From the NCBI GenBank assembly GCA_015680685.1, contig MNCI01005225.1, forward strand, positions 237,626-301,625: 64,000 bases of DNA. Direction: 5' to 3'. A program made the position numbers and the translations under genes. Of the stretch, positions 10,593-22,330 are shown piece by piece. This DNA comes from Gnetum montanum. Lineage: Eukaryota; Streptophyta; Gnetopsida; Gnetales; Gnetaceae. The notes beneath the pieces were generated by a model, which worked only from the letters and a program-made list of their open reading frames with translations, ran no database searches and was not told where the DNA came from. The first letter of the stretch is position 1. Each line of letters starts with the position of its first letter.

Positions 10593-12530
10593 TATGTCTC
10601 CTTCTTCATACGAAAGCGCCTCATCGCCTAGGTTTGAAATAGGAAACAGTCAATGCCATAATACACATGGCATTGATCTAGTAGTCCCTCAACAAGTTCG
10701 AGTGGTATATATTCTTCCTAATGGGTATATACCAAACTTCATATTTATCCTCCATTAAGATGAACAAATGCATTGGTGACACTTAGAAGGTAACATAGTG
10801 TTACCTCTCAATCGTTCAATCCTAAGCATGCTTCTTTATGCTCTCACACAAATTGGCATGCCACACTTACACGCAAAATACGTTGTGCAAGATCATGACT
10901 CAAGAGAATACTATCTCATAGAGGCATAACGTCAAAGGGAATTGCAATAGGAGAGACATCATAAGTCTTTAAAGGGCAAGTGGTCCCAAGATGCCCCACA
11001 TGTCTTAAGCAAAAATGAGGGTGGTAAACCTACCTCAGGCATTCGCCCACATAACAATGTTCCTCCCCTTGACTTTGGCTAAGGGATTGTGTATCAAAAC
11101 CTTCATTCCACTATTCATAATCAAGGTTTTGATACCCATGGGCATAAAGGATCTGAAAAAGGAACACGAACTCATGATAAAGATGGACATTCTGATAGCA
11201 ATTGTGATCAGGACCAAGACCATATAAGAGAAGGTAGCAGACACTGTCATGGTGATGGTTCTCCTTCTTCTTCACCTTCATCATCTCCTTTGCCCTCTTC
11301 TTTAATATTTAAATGTGTTCATAAAGAAAAAGACCATGGGGTAAAGGTAGGCAAAGTGGAATTCATAGATGAAACAACCAGAAAAGGGGACGAGGGCACT
11401 CTAGAAAGTCACGACATAGAAGAAGAGAGAGTAGGGAACAACGTAGGCATCATAGACGCCATGGATGAGACAGTCATGATAAACCCCTCCTCGCTACTTG
11501 AGGTATGTTGGACATAATTGAGACTATTATAATTGCAACAAGGCATCAGAAAGATAGTAGGATCAAGAGATTAGATATGAACAATAGCCCATGATTTGAA
11601 GGGGGATACAACGTTGATCCTCAAAATCATTTACAAGCATTCCATGATGCATGTGCCTTACAAAATATAGAGAACGAATGGAAAAAACTTAAGTTTCTCC
11701 CATGGATATTAGTTAAAGAAGAAAAAATTTGGTATTAGTCTTTAGAATTGGAATCCATTCGTAGGTGGAGTACTATGTTAGAACTATTTAATGACAAGTA
11801 CCAAATGTACTCCTAAGTGTATAACTTGTGAAAGAAAATCCAAGGCTAGAAACAAGGAGGACATGAACCCTTGGATGCTACCATGGGCCAATACTATGCA
11901 TTGTTACATCATTTTCCTAGCCATGGTTATTCAAAAAATGAACAATTGTAGCATCTCGTGGATGGGCTTAGGCATGAAATGAGAAGAACCCTTGAGACTT
12001 ATGCCCAAGGAAGACTATCCAAGCTTAGGTTCCATAAAATTCAAAGACTATTGGAGTAAGTTGCTAATAAAGAAAGTGAGCTATAAAAGAGAGAAAGTGT
12101 AGAAGAGTATAACTAAGATCCTTCCCTTCAGAAGAGGGGAGTAAGATTTTGTGAGGATGAAGAAGAGTCACCACTCGAAGAGATGATGAATAGGAAAACT
12201 TTGTCTATCCAAAAGTTGACATTAGAAGTATCAAAAAAGGTAGACCAAATGTGGAATTCCCTAGACAATAGATTTTAATCTATTCTTAAAAAAGTAGAGG
12301 AGTCTAGAGAGAAAGGTAGTGATCACAAAAAAAGGAAAAAAGAGAGAAGCTGAACATGCATGTAGCAAGGGTAAGGGAAAAGTCACCATCATTGAAGAGG
12401 TTCTGGAGTTGGAAATAGATAATGATAGTGGATGTGAAATATGTAAATATGACCATCCTAAGGGATGTTGCCCTGTAATCTCACATCTGCAAGAGTCTGG
12501 GATGTATGCACTCAACCTATAATTGAACAA
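10593..12530 (+). pseudogene. gag of element 1, decayed
   Basis: A start codon at 10593 opens a frame beginning MSPSSYESASSPRFEIG and leads into a VRVVYILPNGYIPNF segment shared with element 4. An acidic and Ser/His-rich linker follows (11089-11517). The retrotransposon gag core (about 11585-11830) has FEGGYNVDPQNHLQAFHDA and the RRWSTMLELFNDKYQ segment. Near 12432-12475 there is a short Cys/His motif, CEICKYDHPKGCC. Several stops and frame changes interrupt it. Elements 3 and 4 carry the same order of blocks. Confidence 0.8.
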
Positions 12531-13079
12531 ATGGCAAGCACCCCAAAGGTTACCTTACCCCCAAGGTAACCCAAGACAGTTCCACCAACCCTTAATTTAT
12601 TATCCAAGTGGAACTCCACCACAATCGATTGAGTAATATCAATAGTGGTAGCATCCACAATCATGAGGAATGCCACCACCAAGGCAATAGTATCCTTACC
12701 GGCAACTTGACTCGTATGGATATTACATGCAGCAACCAATCCCCCCATGTGACTCTACTAGTCACATCACTTCTCAACCTTACTACCAAGCCTACAAGTA
12801 TTATGGGACTCCCTCTTCTAGGGGAAATATTCCATAAGCATATCATCCTTCTCATCCATCTACATCTCTTCCACCAGTAGCTCCACTACCACCTCCTCTA
12901 GCTATGCAAGGTGAAATCCCTACCCAACCATAGCAAGGGTTATTAACTCTGAACCTACTATTGGTTCCAATAACCACGTGAAGAAAAGACCTTTCTTTAG
13001 AACCAATAGATAAACCAAGCCTTTTCAATCACAAGCAGCTAATTTCTTAGACGCCTCAGTATCAATCAGAACTTCAAAG

Positions 13080-13870
13080 CCTCCTTCAACTCAACCACCA
13101 CACTCAATGCATACAATCATGCTAACACATGCCATTACCGATTGGATCAAAGCTAGCCACCTTCCCAGAAAATCCTCTGATCTTGGAAGTCCTCTAATAT
13201 ACTTACAAATCACTAGAAATGTGTTGTGCAAGGCTCTTTTGGATTCAGGTTTTACTGTCAACTTAATTTCTCAAGAAATGTACAAGGCCTGGAACCTGCC
13301 TCCATTGAAAAAGAGCAACATCCATCTAGAGTTGGCTAACCAATCCATCACTGTCCCATTGGGATTGGTGGAAGACATTGTTACCAATATTTATGGGTGA
13401 TCATACCTAGCTGACTTTCTAGTGATTCAAGTGAACAATGGTAAGTGGGACCTCCCAATCATAATGGAAAGTACATGGCTAAGCACCATCGACGCACGCC
13501 TAGGAATCTGCAATCTTTCCCTAGAAATATCAAAGAAAAATACATTCAAAAAGATTGAGAAGAAGAAAGTTCCATGCATTACATACAGTGACATAGGGTG
13601 TAATTGCATGCAGAGGTTATGGTTTGTGCAAAGTTTAACATTACTTGCATGCAATCAGTGTGCACAAGTGATTAACATACAAAGATGCTTGTATGTAGTA
13701 GCCACACAATATGAAGATACCCAATGGCTAATAACTAATCAAGAAAGCAGTTCACTCATATGCATAGAACCAACTAAGGGTTTGACTTGCACTTACATCG
13801 ATAGCATAGACGCATTAGAGCAAGTCCACCACCAACTTCCAAGTCTTAACCTTGAAAATATCACCTAGGG
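13080..13870 (+). pseudogene. Retroviral-type aspartic protease region of element 1
   Basis: The frame from 13107 contains ALLDSGFTVNLIS, where LLDSG is the aspartic protease active-site motif, followed by the flap-side segment NQSITVPLGLVEDI. One stop at 13399 splits it from the second part, which has LPIIMESTWLSTIDARLGI. The family function is to process the Gag-Pol polyprotein. Downstream to 13868 the frame stays open without a recognised domain and acts as a linker to RT. Confidence 0.78.
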
Positions 13871-13899
13871 AAAGTTGGAAATCCCTAAGAAATTTAAGC

Positions 13900-14960
13900 A
13901 GGAGCCCCTCAAGTTGAAACCATTACCCACCGATATGAAATACACATTCCTTAAAAATGGAAAACCAGTAATTATCAATGTTAAGCTTACTCCTTAATAG
14001 AAAGAAGAATTGTTGAAGGTAATAAATAAATGGTCGAAACCCTTCACTTGGTCTTATCCCAAATTAACTGGAATAGATCCTAGGATATGCCAACATAGAA
14101 TTTACACTAACCCATCCATGAAGCCTCAAAGACAACCATAAAGGTGATTGAACCCTAAGCTGAAGCAAGTAGTTAAGGAAGAAATCGAACAGCTTCTCAA
14201 GGCTAGGTTCATATACCCCATTGCTAATAGTAAATGGGTTAGCCCCTTAGTTATTGTGCCCAAAAAGGGAGAAAAATGAGGAGTGTGCGTAGATTTTAGG
14301 CTACTAATTATGGAAACATTCAAAGATCATTTTCCATTGCCATTTTTTGACCAAGTCTTAGACACCATCACAGGGCATCGCTATTATAGTTTTCTTGATG
14401 GATATAGTGGATATAACCAAATACAAATAGTCCCAAAAGACCAAGCCAAGACTATGTTCACTAGTCCTTGGAGAACGTTCACATGCAAATAGATGTCGTT
14501 TAGCTTATGCAATGCCCTTGCAACATTTCAATGACTAGTTCTAAGCATATTCCAACAACAGATAGGTAATGGTGTGGAGGTCTGTATGGACGATTTCTCC
14601 ACCTATGGAGCAAGCTTTGATCAAGCCTTTGACTGGTTAGAGAAGGTGTTAAAAAGATGTGTAGAAACCAATTTGAGGCTCAAATGGTAGAAATTACATT
14701 TGATGATCCAAGAGGGTGTAGTACTAAGGCACAAAATCTCACACATAGGGATAGAGGTAGACTCCGAGAAAATCAAAGTTATCCAAGGAATTACTCATCA
14801 ACTGGAAACTGTCAAAGATATTTGGTCATTCCTTGGACATATTGGCTACTATAGGAGATTTATTGAGAACTTTTCAAAGTTTTCGAAACCATTGGTGGAA
14901 TTAACAAAAAAGGATGTACCTTTCAAGTGGACTAGGAAATGCAAATTAGCTTTTTAAACT
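13900..14960 (+). pseudogene. Reverse transcriptase domain of element 1
   Basis: In order: KLKQVVKEEIEQLLKARFI, WVSPLVIVPKKG, a stop, VCVDFRLL, then FLDGYSGYNQI and the catalytic box as VCMDDFSTYG at about 14575-14600 (canonical YMDDF). The RT-connection part IGYYRRFIENFSKFSKPL lies at 14838-14895. Most stops lie where family members have Trp, Gln or Arg, which fits C-to-T or G-to-A decay. Catalytic aspartates remain visible but the frame is broken. Confidence 0.88.
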
Positions 14961-14969
14961 TTGAAACAA

Positions 14970-15390
14970 AAGCTAGTAGAAACACCCATTCTACAAGCTC
15001 CTAACTAGTTCAAACAATTCCATATCATGACTGATGCATCCAAATATGCCTTAGGAGCCGTACTTACATAGTTAGATGACCAGAAGCATCCTTTTTACAT
15101 CCACTGTGCAAGTAGAAGTATCGCTAGTACACAACTTAACTACACTACCACAGAGAAAGAATTAATGGTTGTAGTGTTTGCACTAGAAAAGTTTAAACAC
15201 TATTAATTGGGATATAAGGTATATATATATACAGATCATAGTGCAATAAGGTTCCTCATGAATAAGCCAATGGTAAGACCTCATATCATACAATGACTTG
15301 TAATCTTACAAAAGTTCGATCTTATGATGATCGATCATAAAGGCACCAAGAACGTAGTTGCTGATCATTTATCTCGGTTGTGATGGGACA
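14970..15390 (+). pseudogene. RNase H domain of element 1
   Basis: The translation shows MTDASKYALGAVLT with the first catalytic Asp, TTEKELMVVVFALEKFKHY with the catalytic Glu, and YTDHSAIRFLMNKP. It closes with KNVVADHLSRL, the usual gypsy RNase H end. At least three stops interrupt it, including LT-stop-LDD where the family has Gln. Confidence 0.85.
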
Positions 15391-15559
15391 ACAAAGAGAA
15401 AAAGTATCCAATTTCTAATTATTTTCTTGATGAATTCCTCTTTGCTAGTGTAGTCAATAATCAATCACCCATGAAGAAAAATTGGTACAGTAGCATTCTT
15501 ACCTATCTCCTTACCCAACAAATACCATAAGAGTTAAACCTTAAGAAGAAACAACAGTT

Positions 15560-16797
15560 TCTTCACAGAGCCAAGTATTATGGAAATCAATGGGCAACTT
15601 TACAAAGTGTTTCCCAATGGCTTGGTTCAATGGTGTGTTCCCAATATAGATCAACTATGAGTTCTCCAAGATGCTCATCAGGATTCTTGTGGGGATCATT
15701 ACATTGGGAGATGAATGGCCATCAAGATCTTGCTTGTAGGATATTATTGGCCTACATTGTTTTGGGACACCCATCAATTTGTCCAATCTTGTGAGAACTG
15801 TCAACATGATAGGGGAATGACTGCTAGAATGGAGGGTCTACAACAATGGATCCAACCATTAGAACCCTTCAACATTTGGGGAATTGATTTTATGGGGCCA
15901 ATTACACCAATGTCCAATGGAAAAGCCTATATCATTGTTGTTGTTGATTACCTAACTAAATGGGTAGAAGCAACTACTATTAAGGATTGTATATCATCTA
16001 CAGCTACATGATTTGTTCAACAACAAATCATAAACAAGTTTGGTATGCCTCATGCACTTATTTTAGACAATGGTACCAACTTCATAGGTGCAACTTTTTG
16101 AAAATCAATGCAACACTTAGGGGTTGAGCATAAATTGACTACACCATACCACCCCCAAGCAAATCATCAAGTAGAAGTCACCAACAGGGAGATTATGAAG
16201 ATATTGATAAGAACTATTAGCAAGTTTAGGCGAGACTAGAGTACTAAACTGAATGATGCTCTTTGGACATACTGCTCCACATGGAAACTCCCTACAAGGT
16301 ACTCTTCCTATGAGTTAGTGTACGGTGAATTACCAATGCTTCCCATTCAAACTGAGCTTTGTACACTATCCATGGCATGTGACCTCAACCTTAACCTTGA
16401 TCTAGCATAGAAACAATGATTTGTAATCCTTAACTTGCTAGATGAAAACCAACTAGTTACCCTATCATCTAATGAGTTGAATAAGGCATTCAATAAACAA
16501 CATCGTGACCTCAAGATTAAGAAAGTTAAATATCAACTAGGAGATAAGGTTCTCTACTAGAATCCCACACTTGTGCTACAACGTACTAAATTTCAAACAC
16601 TATGGGAAGGACCTTATATTATTTATGCAACTTTTCCTTCAAGGGCCATGACAATATACAAACCTGAGAGCCCAGGCAAGAAACTGTTGGTCAACGTACA
16701 ACAAACCAAACCTTTCCATGAGCTTAGGATAGCTAGAAAACATGCTACCTCTATTGATGAACAACCTTACTTACTATTTCGGATCTTCTCCTTCTAA
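15560..16797 (+). pseudogene. Integrase of element 1
   Basis: An N-terminal zinc-binding region ends with FVQSCENCQHDRG (15778-15815). The core has WGIDFMGPITPMSNGKAYII with the first Asp, ALILDNGTNFIGA with the second Asp, and ANHQVEVTNREI with the Glu, so the DDE triad can be traced. A C-terminal segment YQLGDKVLY then FQTLWEGPYII follows and the frame ends at 16797. Stops occur at 16010 and 16100 and in the C-terminal half. It would insert cDNA into chromatin if intact. Confidence 0.88.
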
Positions 16798-18512
16798 CTC
16801 AGTCATGGGGGAGATGGCCACCTATGCTAACCATTTTAGGCCCTTAGTTCTTTTTGAATTNTACTCATCCATATAATGCTATGGTCTCATTTGGCTTGGA
16901 ACTATACAGTCCCCTTTTTCGAAGTAAATTTATTAATGAATTGATGGTTGGGTACTTTTCAAACCAAGGAAAGACTTAAAGGATGAAAAGGGTGTGACTT
17001 CAAGGGGATTTGATGCATTTATGTTGTCCATTCTCTTGGGTGCTTGGATGCTTGTTTCTTGGGTTTTCTGCCATTTTGACAATCTTTAAATTTCAGGAAG
17101 CTGAGTAAATAAAAATAAGTCTTTGCATGGTGTGGTTCTCATGCAAAAGAGAGAGAGAGAGAGAGAAAATAAAGGAGAAAATTGATAATTCAAAGCACAC
17201 CCCTTAAACACAATAAAAAAATATGGGCTACAAGCATTGGTTATGAAACTAGAAAGACATGTTACCCATGCTTGAAGGTTTCCTCTAAGGCCCTTTCTCA
17301 CTTCCTGCTTCTCCATCTTGCTCTCCTCAAGATGGTGGTCACTCTTTGTGAAGGCATTCTTTTTGCTTCAAGAGGATGGATTTTCCAGGTGTATTTATGC
17401 GAGGTCACTGAATGTGATTGGTTTGAGTCTAGATTTGGGATGAAGTTCTACTCAGTCATCTTAACCATGAAATACACAAGCGGCTTTACACAACCTTGTT
17501 TTTGGGATTCCATTCCATTCTCTCCTCTCCATCTTTCTTTCCATTTTCCACCTCATTGCTAGTTTTATCATTAGTTTTTTTTGGTTTTATGCATTTTTTT
17601 TCTTTGGTGAATTCTTGTGGGTAAGTTTTTATCTCTTACTTCCAAATGACATTCCTAGAAAATACAGACTCTTTGGTTTGTGGGTTTGTTAGGGCATAAA
17701 AAGCATGAGCCTACCCACTAGCATTCCTTTTTGGTGCAATTGTTAGGTTCTTTTACTTAAACATTTCTTGCAATAAATCATCTCTTGTTTCATCCCCATC
17801 CATAACATCCATTTTATTGGCATTACCATTGTTATTTTTTCCCATCTTTCTTGTTCCTCATATTTTTCCATCTTATAGCTACCAAAGGTTCGCTCTTAGT
17901 CATGGGGGCCCTGCCACAAATTTTTTAATTTTCTCCATTTTACTATTTGCCTACCCCTACACCTTAGGTAGTCACCTGTGATAAATTTCCAAACTAGTTA
18001 TTGCCATAACCAAAACTTAACCAATGTGCTTCATATCGAGGCAAGGTATCAACTGCATTGTGTTTTATCTATCCTTGCTCATTTGTGACTATGTTGTGTG
18101 TGCAGATGGCGATATACAAACAATGGACTGGGCTTGGAGAAAGCACTCAAGATGGACCAGAACTAGAGCATTTACGAAATGAGCAAGTCTCGTGGCATGG
18201 CTATGGATAAACAATGGAAGGCGTAATCTTAGCATTGATGGTAACACGCTTCATTTTCTTTCTCTCTCTTTCTCTACAAGCTGCCAAATAAAGGCTTAGA
18301 TGTCATTCATGTACAAGTGTTCCCCACAATGGTCATGAACACTAATGTTGTAATATGCTTATTGATCTGTTCACTAGGCACATTGAGTCTGTCATCCCAT
18401 TCCACCATCTGTTGTCAGTTAGTCAATAATCCCATACCTTCCCAAAATTTTGTAAAGAACTTGTTTCTTTTCTTCTATACTCAAGGATGAGTTTCATTTA
18501 GTCATGGGGGTA
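16798..18512 (+). other. Post-integrase region of element 1, no intact gene
   Basis: No recognised protein is encoded here. The motif TCATGGGGG appears at 16803, 17900 and 18502; the last is the polypurine tract just before the 3' LTR. The block 16985-17310, with GGGTGTGACTTCAAGGGGAT and AGACATGTTACCCATGC, is related to 40315-40600 in element 3. A GA microsatellite lies at 17150-17166. The end, AGTCAATAATCCCATACC, is shared with element 4 at about 57765. Confidence 0.7.
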
Positions 18513-19541
18513 TGATGAGAGTAGTTACTCTAATTATTAGAGTGTTTACTCTAGCGGTTACTCTAGTGGTTATTGTAGCAGTTATTCTAATTATTAGAGC
18601 GGTTACTCTAGCAGTTACTTTAGCAGTTACTCTAATTATTAGAGTGGTTACTATAGCAGTTACTCTAATGGTTACTCTAGCAATTATTCTAATTATTAGA
18701 GTGGTTACTCTAGTAGTTACTTTAGTAATTATTCTAATTATTAAAGTGGTTACTCTAATTATTAGAGTAGTTTCTCCCAAGTCTATAAATACAGTGTCCA
18801 GTGCACAATTGGGAGGAAGTCTTTTAGCAGTCAAGTAGCGAAACTCTTGTAGTCTGTTTGAAAGTTAGAGTATTTTTTAAGTGCCCATAGTAGGAGGTCG
18901 AACTGTGGACAGATCTTTATCTAAGCATTGATGTACCTGAGCACACCCTTGTGCTGGCAATAAAGACGAGCTCTTTGATTCATCCTTGCAGCACTTGAGA
19001 TTTTTTTTTACGCATTTCTTTTATTTTATTTTCTTATGCATTTATTTTATTTTATGCACTTTACATTTATGTTATTAGCGTAGCAATTCATTTTGATCAA
19101 TTAAGCAAAACGTTAAATTACACAAGCACAACCCCTTCGAGCATACGTGTGACACTTGGTAGCTCAAAAATGACTAGCATTTGATAGCCCATCAGTGTTT
19201 GCACTGGTACAGGATGTGTACAGCAAGTGGGAATGGATGCTAGTGTTAGGATTACTTAGAACTTAGTTAATGAGTAGTTAAGTTAAATTAGTCGCCTAGT
19301 TATCTCTCTCTTTTCCTATTAGCACAGGACATAAAAACATAAAAGATATAAAAATCATATACCCCAAGCTTACTTAACCATACAATCGTGACATACAAGT
19401 AAGTTTGGGAAGACAACGATCAATCAACCTGTCCTTGTTCCACAAGGATGCATAAGCACTTAGTCCTTGGAATTTAATTGGATCATGCATGAAATGCTTG
19501 TATTCATATGGTTGAGCATAGTGGTACCTTGCCGCTCATCA
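18513..19541 (+). repeat. 3' LTR of element 1
   Basis: Starts TGATGAGAGTAG after the purine run ATGGGGG and ends CCGCTCATCA. It repeats the 5' LTR order: palindromic 12-bp array (18515-18770, longer than in the 5' LTR), TATA box at 18784-18791, AATAAA at 18959-18964, and U5. Confidence 0.93.
18515..18770. repeat. 12-bp-period palindromic array (3' LTR of element 1)
   Basis: Same words as at 9487-9676 but with about five more units, so the array length has changed since insertion, when the two LTRs were identical. Both strands again read open by chance of the 12-base period. Confidence 0.93.
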
Positions 19542-19811
19542 TTTATATACAATGAATTGAAATTTTTTTAAAAAAAAAATTAGCATAAACACAAACATTT
19601 AATGGAATAAGAGACGCTGATTTTCTCTATTATCCAGGAGAAATTCTCAATGTCAAAAAGTAAGAATTAGTTAACTTAAAAACGCAGTTAAAATAAGATG
19701 CAAGTTTGGACATTTATTTATATATTCTAAAAGGAATGAAATTAAATTTCGCAATGAAAAGAATTAAGGAAAAATGCAAAAGGAATCTATAGGATGCAAC
19801 ATAAATACCAA

Positions 19812-20250
19812 ACTATTTTTTATTGCATTTCCTGGAACAATAATGATGATGAAAATCACAATAACCATTCACCCTGCAGCAGCCTAACTTTATAAACTTA
19901 GAAAACTAGAGTCTCATCAGGCTAACTACAAGTTACAACCATACTATAAGAAAACAAGATAAATGTACCAGAAATAAGAAGCAAGCTCTTTGTTGCACAT
20001 TGTTTCAACATGAATGGTTGCATTTTTTATTGCATTCTCCAAAACAATAATCATAATGAAAATCATGGTAACCATTCACACTGTAGAGGCATGGCAAAGC
20101 AGCCTAACTTTATAAACTTAGAAAATTAGAGTCTCATCAAGCTAACTAATTCACTCACAACCATACTATAGGCAAAGAAGATAAATGTTCCAGAAATAAG
20201 AAGCAAGCTCCTAGTTGCACATTGTTTCAACTTTCAACAAGAATGGTTGC
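19812..20250. repeat. Tandem duplication of about 214 bp downstream of the MTA pseudogene (copy A)
   Basis: Two units start with TTTTTTATTGCATT near 19812 and 20026. They share AACCATTCAC, GCAGCCTAACTTTATAAAC, AGAGTCTCATCA and GTTGCACATTGTTTCAAC. The same pair occurs in copy B (about 29700-30130), so this duplication is older than the segmental duplication. Confidence 0.85.
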
Positions 20251-20292
20251 ATTCCATTTAAAATGTGAAGCTAAGGGACATTGAGGTGCCAC

Positions 20293-21364
20293 TCATCTTT
20301 TTGGGGAGGGTGGCTAAATCTCAACATCTGGGAAAGCAACTCTATGTTGTGCTCTAAGATTCTAGTCCCCAAGTCTGACTCCATTCAACTGATTGCCAAG
20401 AGAAATCCATCCTGGGTAGGTATTATGGGACCTTGCAAATAGCTCAATCTTCCGACCACCTAGCATAATCCTTTCAATTAATGAGTACATTTCATTAGGC
20501 TTTCTGCTAGTCTCTCTGATCTCAGAAACAAGAACATCTGTGTCAATATTCTTGTTAATAATGGGATTTCCTTTAATCTCAACCAAGCAATGTTCCTTAG
20601 TATGATTAAGCTAGTGCCTAGTGCTACCAAACCTTAAAAGTTCATTGATTTGATTGGTCTTGACCCACAAAATCTCCTCAACCTTTTTATAGCCCCAAGA
20701 CTCCATCAATTCTCTTTCCAGCTCCCTTTCCCTTCCTATCATCCACAAAAATATAAGACCATCTTCCTGCAAACACTCAACGTTGACTTCCCTCATTTCT
20801 TCATTATTCATTGTGCCATAAGGAAGTTCCATTTTGATATCCCAAGGTGGATCTACCATGATAATATCAAATTTCCCTAAAATGAGCATAAAAAAACTCC
20901 TTATATCATAATTGATCCACTATGGCTCATCAGGATTGGTTTTCTGTGATCCTTCATAAGGATTGAGGAATCTAAACTAGCTAGAACTTGCAGAAATTTG
21001 ACTGCTTCTTGGCTCTAAAGTAAAAGTTCGTTGCTAATCATAATGACAATCAACTTCATAATGCACCTTTTTGCATCTATTCCTCCACTTACATTTGTCA
21101 AGATATGAACATTGGCCAAGACTTCTATTCATATGAGAAGCAATGATTTTCTTAAAGTGGACCTTTTGACACGGAAAACGGCTTCTATTCCATAGCATGC
21201 AATCTTCCTTGGCTAGATATTCACACCTACTTTGGAACTCGCTATTCAGAGACACTCTATCTCTGAGGGTAAGCTCTTTTGTAGCAGGCTTGTGTACTAG
21301 ATCATAAACCATCTGATGTTGTTTCTTCCTCTTCACTTCCAAAAATGTTCTTTCTCCCTCTTTT
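20293..21364 (-). pseudogene. MTA-like m6A methyltransferase pseudogene, copy A, 5'-truncated
   Basis: The minus-strand translation matches plant MTA (METTL3-type, the catalytic subunit that methylates N6 of adenosine in mRNA) from the region before the CCCH zinc fingers to the C-terminus. The zinc-finger part CEYLAKEDC...CKKVHYEVD lies at 21034-21342. The catalytic DPPWDI motif and MELPYGTM lie at about 20810-20850, and the C-terminal [12 protein letters not shown] at about 20430. Stops replace glutamine (near 21030), tryptophans (near 20925 and 20617) and arginine or glutamine positions. The reading frame is continuous through NHTKEHC, where copy B has lost a base. The N-terminal half is absent. 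It is clearly non-functional, with more CpG-type losses than copy B. Confidence 0.9.
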
Positions 21365-21379
21365 ATGAGTGAACTCTCC

Positions 21380-22330
21380 TCTACCCCTAGTCGACCAATT
21401 ACCTACCACTTTACTTTAACAAAGCAATGAGCATCACATTTTCCAAGATTTATTCCTAGGAGAACTCAGACTAGGGTGGTAATCAATCAACCCCCAACTC
21501 CCTTGGTAAGCAATCTCTTCAACTTCGCCAATTATCATGATATCCCAAAATCGCTTCAGAATATAAATTTGTTCTATGACCCCACAAACACTTCCAATGA
21601 TGCCTACAAACATATACAATGTTTTGAAACCTTACTAGGTATCCACAACATTGTCCAAAACAATGTGGCATGTAGGATGTTTGTGACAACATTCAAAACC
21701 AAAGCAACCTAATGGTTCTTAATGCTCTCCAATGCCTCCAATAACTCATGGCAAGAGTTCAAAAATAAGTTTTTAATTCAATTTGAAAAATTCACTAGCC
21801 CTGCCATAGCATCAAGTAACTTCACAAGCTTAAGAAAGCTACTTAGGAAAAATGTTAGGAATTACAACCTTAGATTCCTTCATCAGCTTGCCTATGTACC
21901 AAACGACATGTGTTCGCAACCCAATGGTATCTTCAACTTTTACCTCTCTACCATCAACCAATTCTTTTCCTCTACCATCAAATCGGGCCCTAACATAACA
22001 GAAATATAGGGAGCAATGGCTAAAGCCATGGAGTTAGAACAAATCACCCTTATGAACAACATTCAAGCTCAATTTGGAATGATGAGCATTAGTCATCCGA
22101 TGCAATCTAACCTTCTACCTCTACCAACTTTTCCAATGGCTAATACTGTGTTCCAAACTTCTATTTCCCTTCAAATCACTCAACCCTCAAATAATCATTT
22201 TCAAGGTCCCACATCTTCTTCATTCCTACCATCTAACACTGATTTGAATGATGACCAATTGAAGGCCTTAACCCAATCAATCGTAACCCAAACAAGGTAT
22301 CTAATCCTATTGAACCCATTTGCTTAATAT
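21380..22330 (+). pseudogene. gag of element 2 (Ty3/gypsy), decayed
   Basis: The frames 21476-21712, 21722-22009 and 22016-22327 are consecutive in one reading frame separated by single stops. They contain INLFYDPTNTSNDAYKHIQ, WFLMLSNASNNSWQEFKNK and NVRNYNLRFLHQLAYVPND, the typical order of the retrotransposon gag domain. The sequence differs from the gag of elements 1, 3 and 4, so this is another lineage. No 5' LTR or PBS is present between it and the MTA pseudogene, so the 5' end was lost. Confidence 0.75.

Larger units (their letters stand above)
9485..19541 (+). mobile_element. Element 1: complete but decayed Athila-like Ty3/gypsy retrotransposon
   Basis: Two LTRs (9485-10457 and 18513-19541) bracket a PBS, gag, protease, RT, RNase H and integrase in Ty3/gypsy order, then about 1.7 kb of post-integrase sequence. 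The target duplication TTTAT is present at 9480-9484 and 19542-19546. The LTRs begin TGATGAG and end CTCATCA. Stops and frameshifts break every domain, so it cannot move by itself. The lineage call rests on the tRNA-Asp-type PBS and the long post-integrase region and is inference. Confidence 0.92.
19547..21364. repeat. Segmental duplication copy A, block 3
   Basis: From ATGAATTGAAA at 19552 this matches 29454 onward in copy B, through the non-coding tail and into the MTA-like coding region. About 127 bases present in B (31229-31355) are missing at 21350, and similarity stops at about 21364 next to element 2. Confidence 0.9.

Noticed and set aside
13422-13868. Host gene within element 1
   Set aside because: The open stretch continues the protease frame and has a counterpart in elements 3 and 4 (LSTIDA segment and the following connector).
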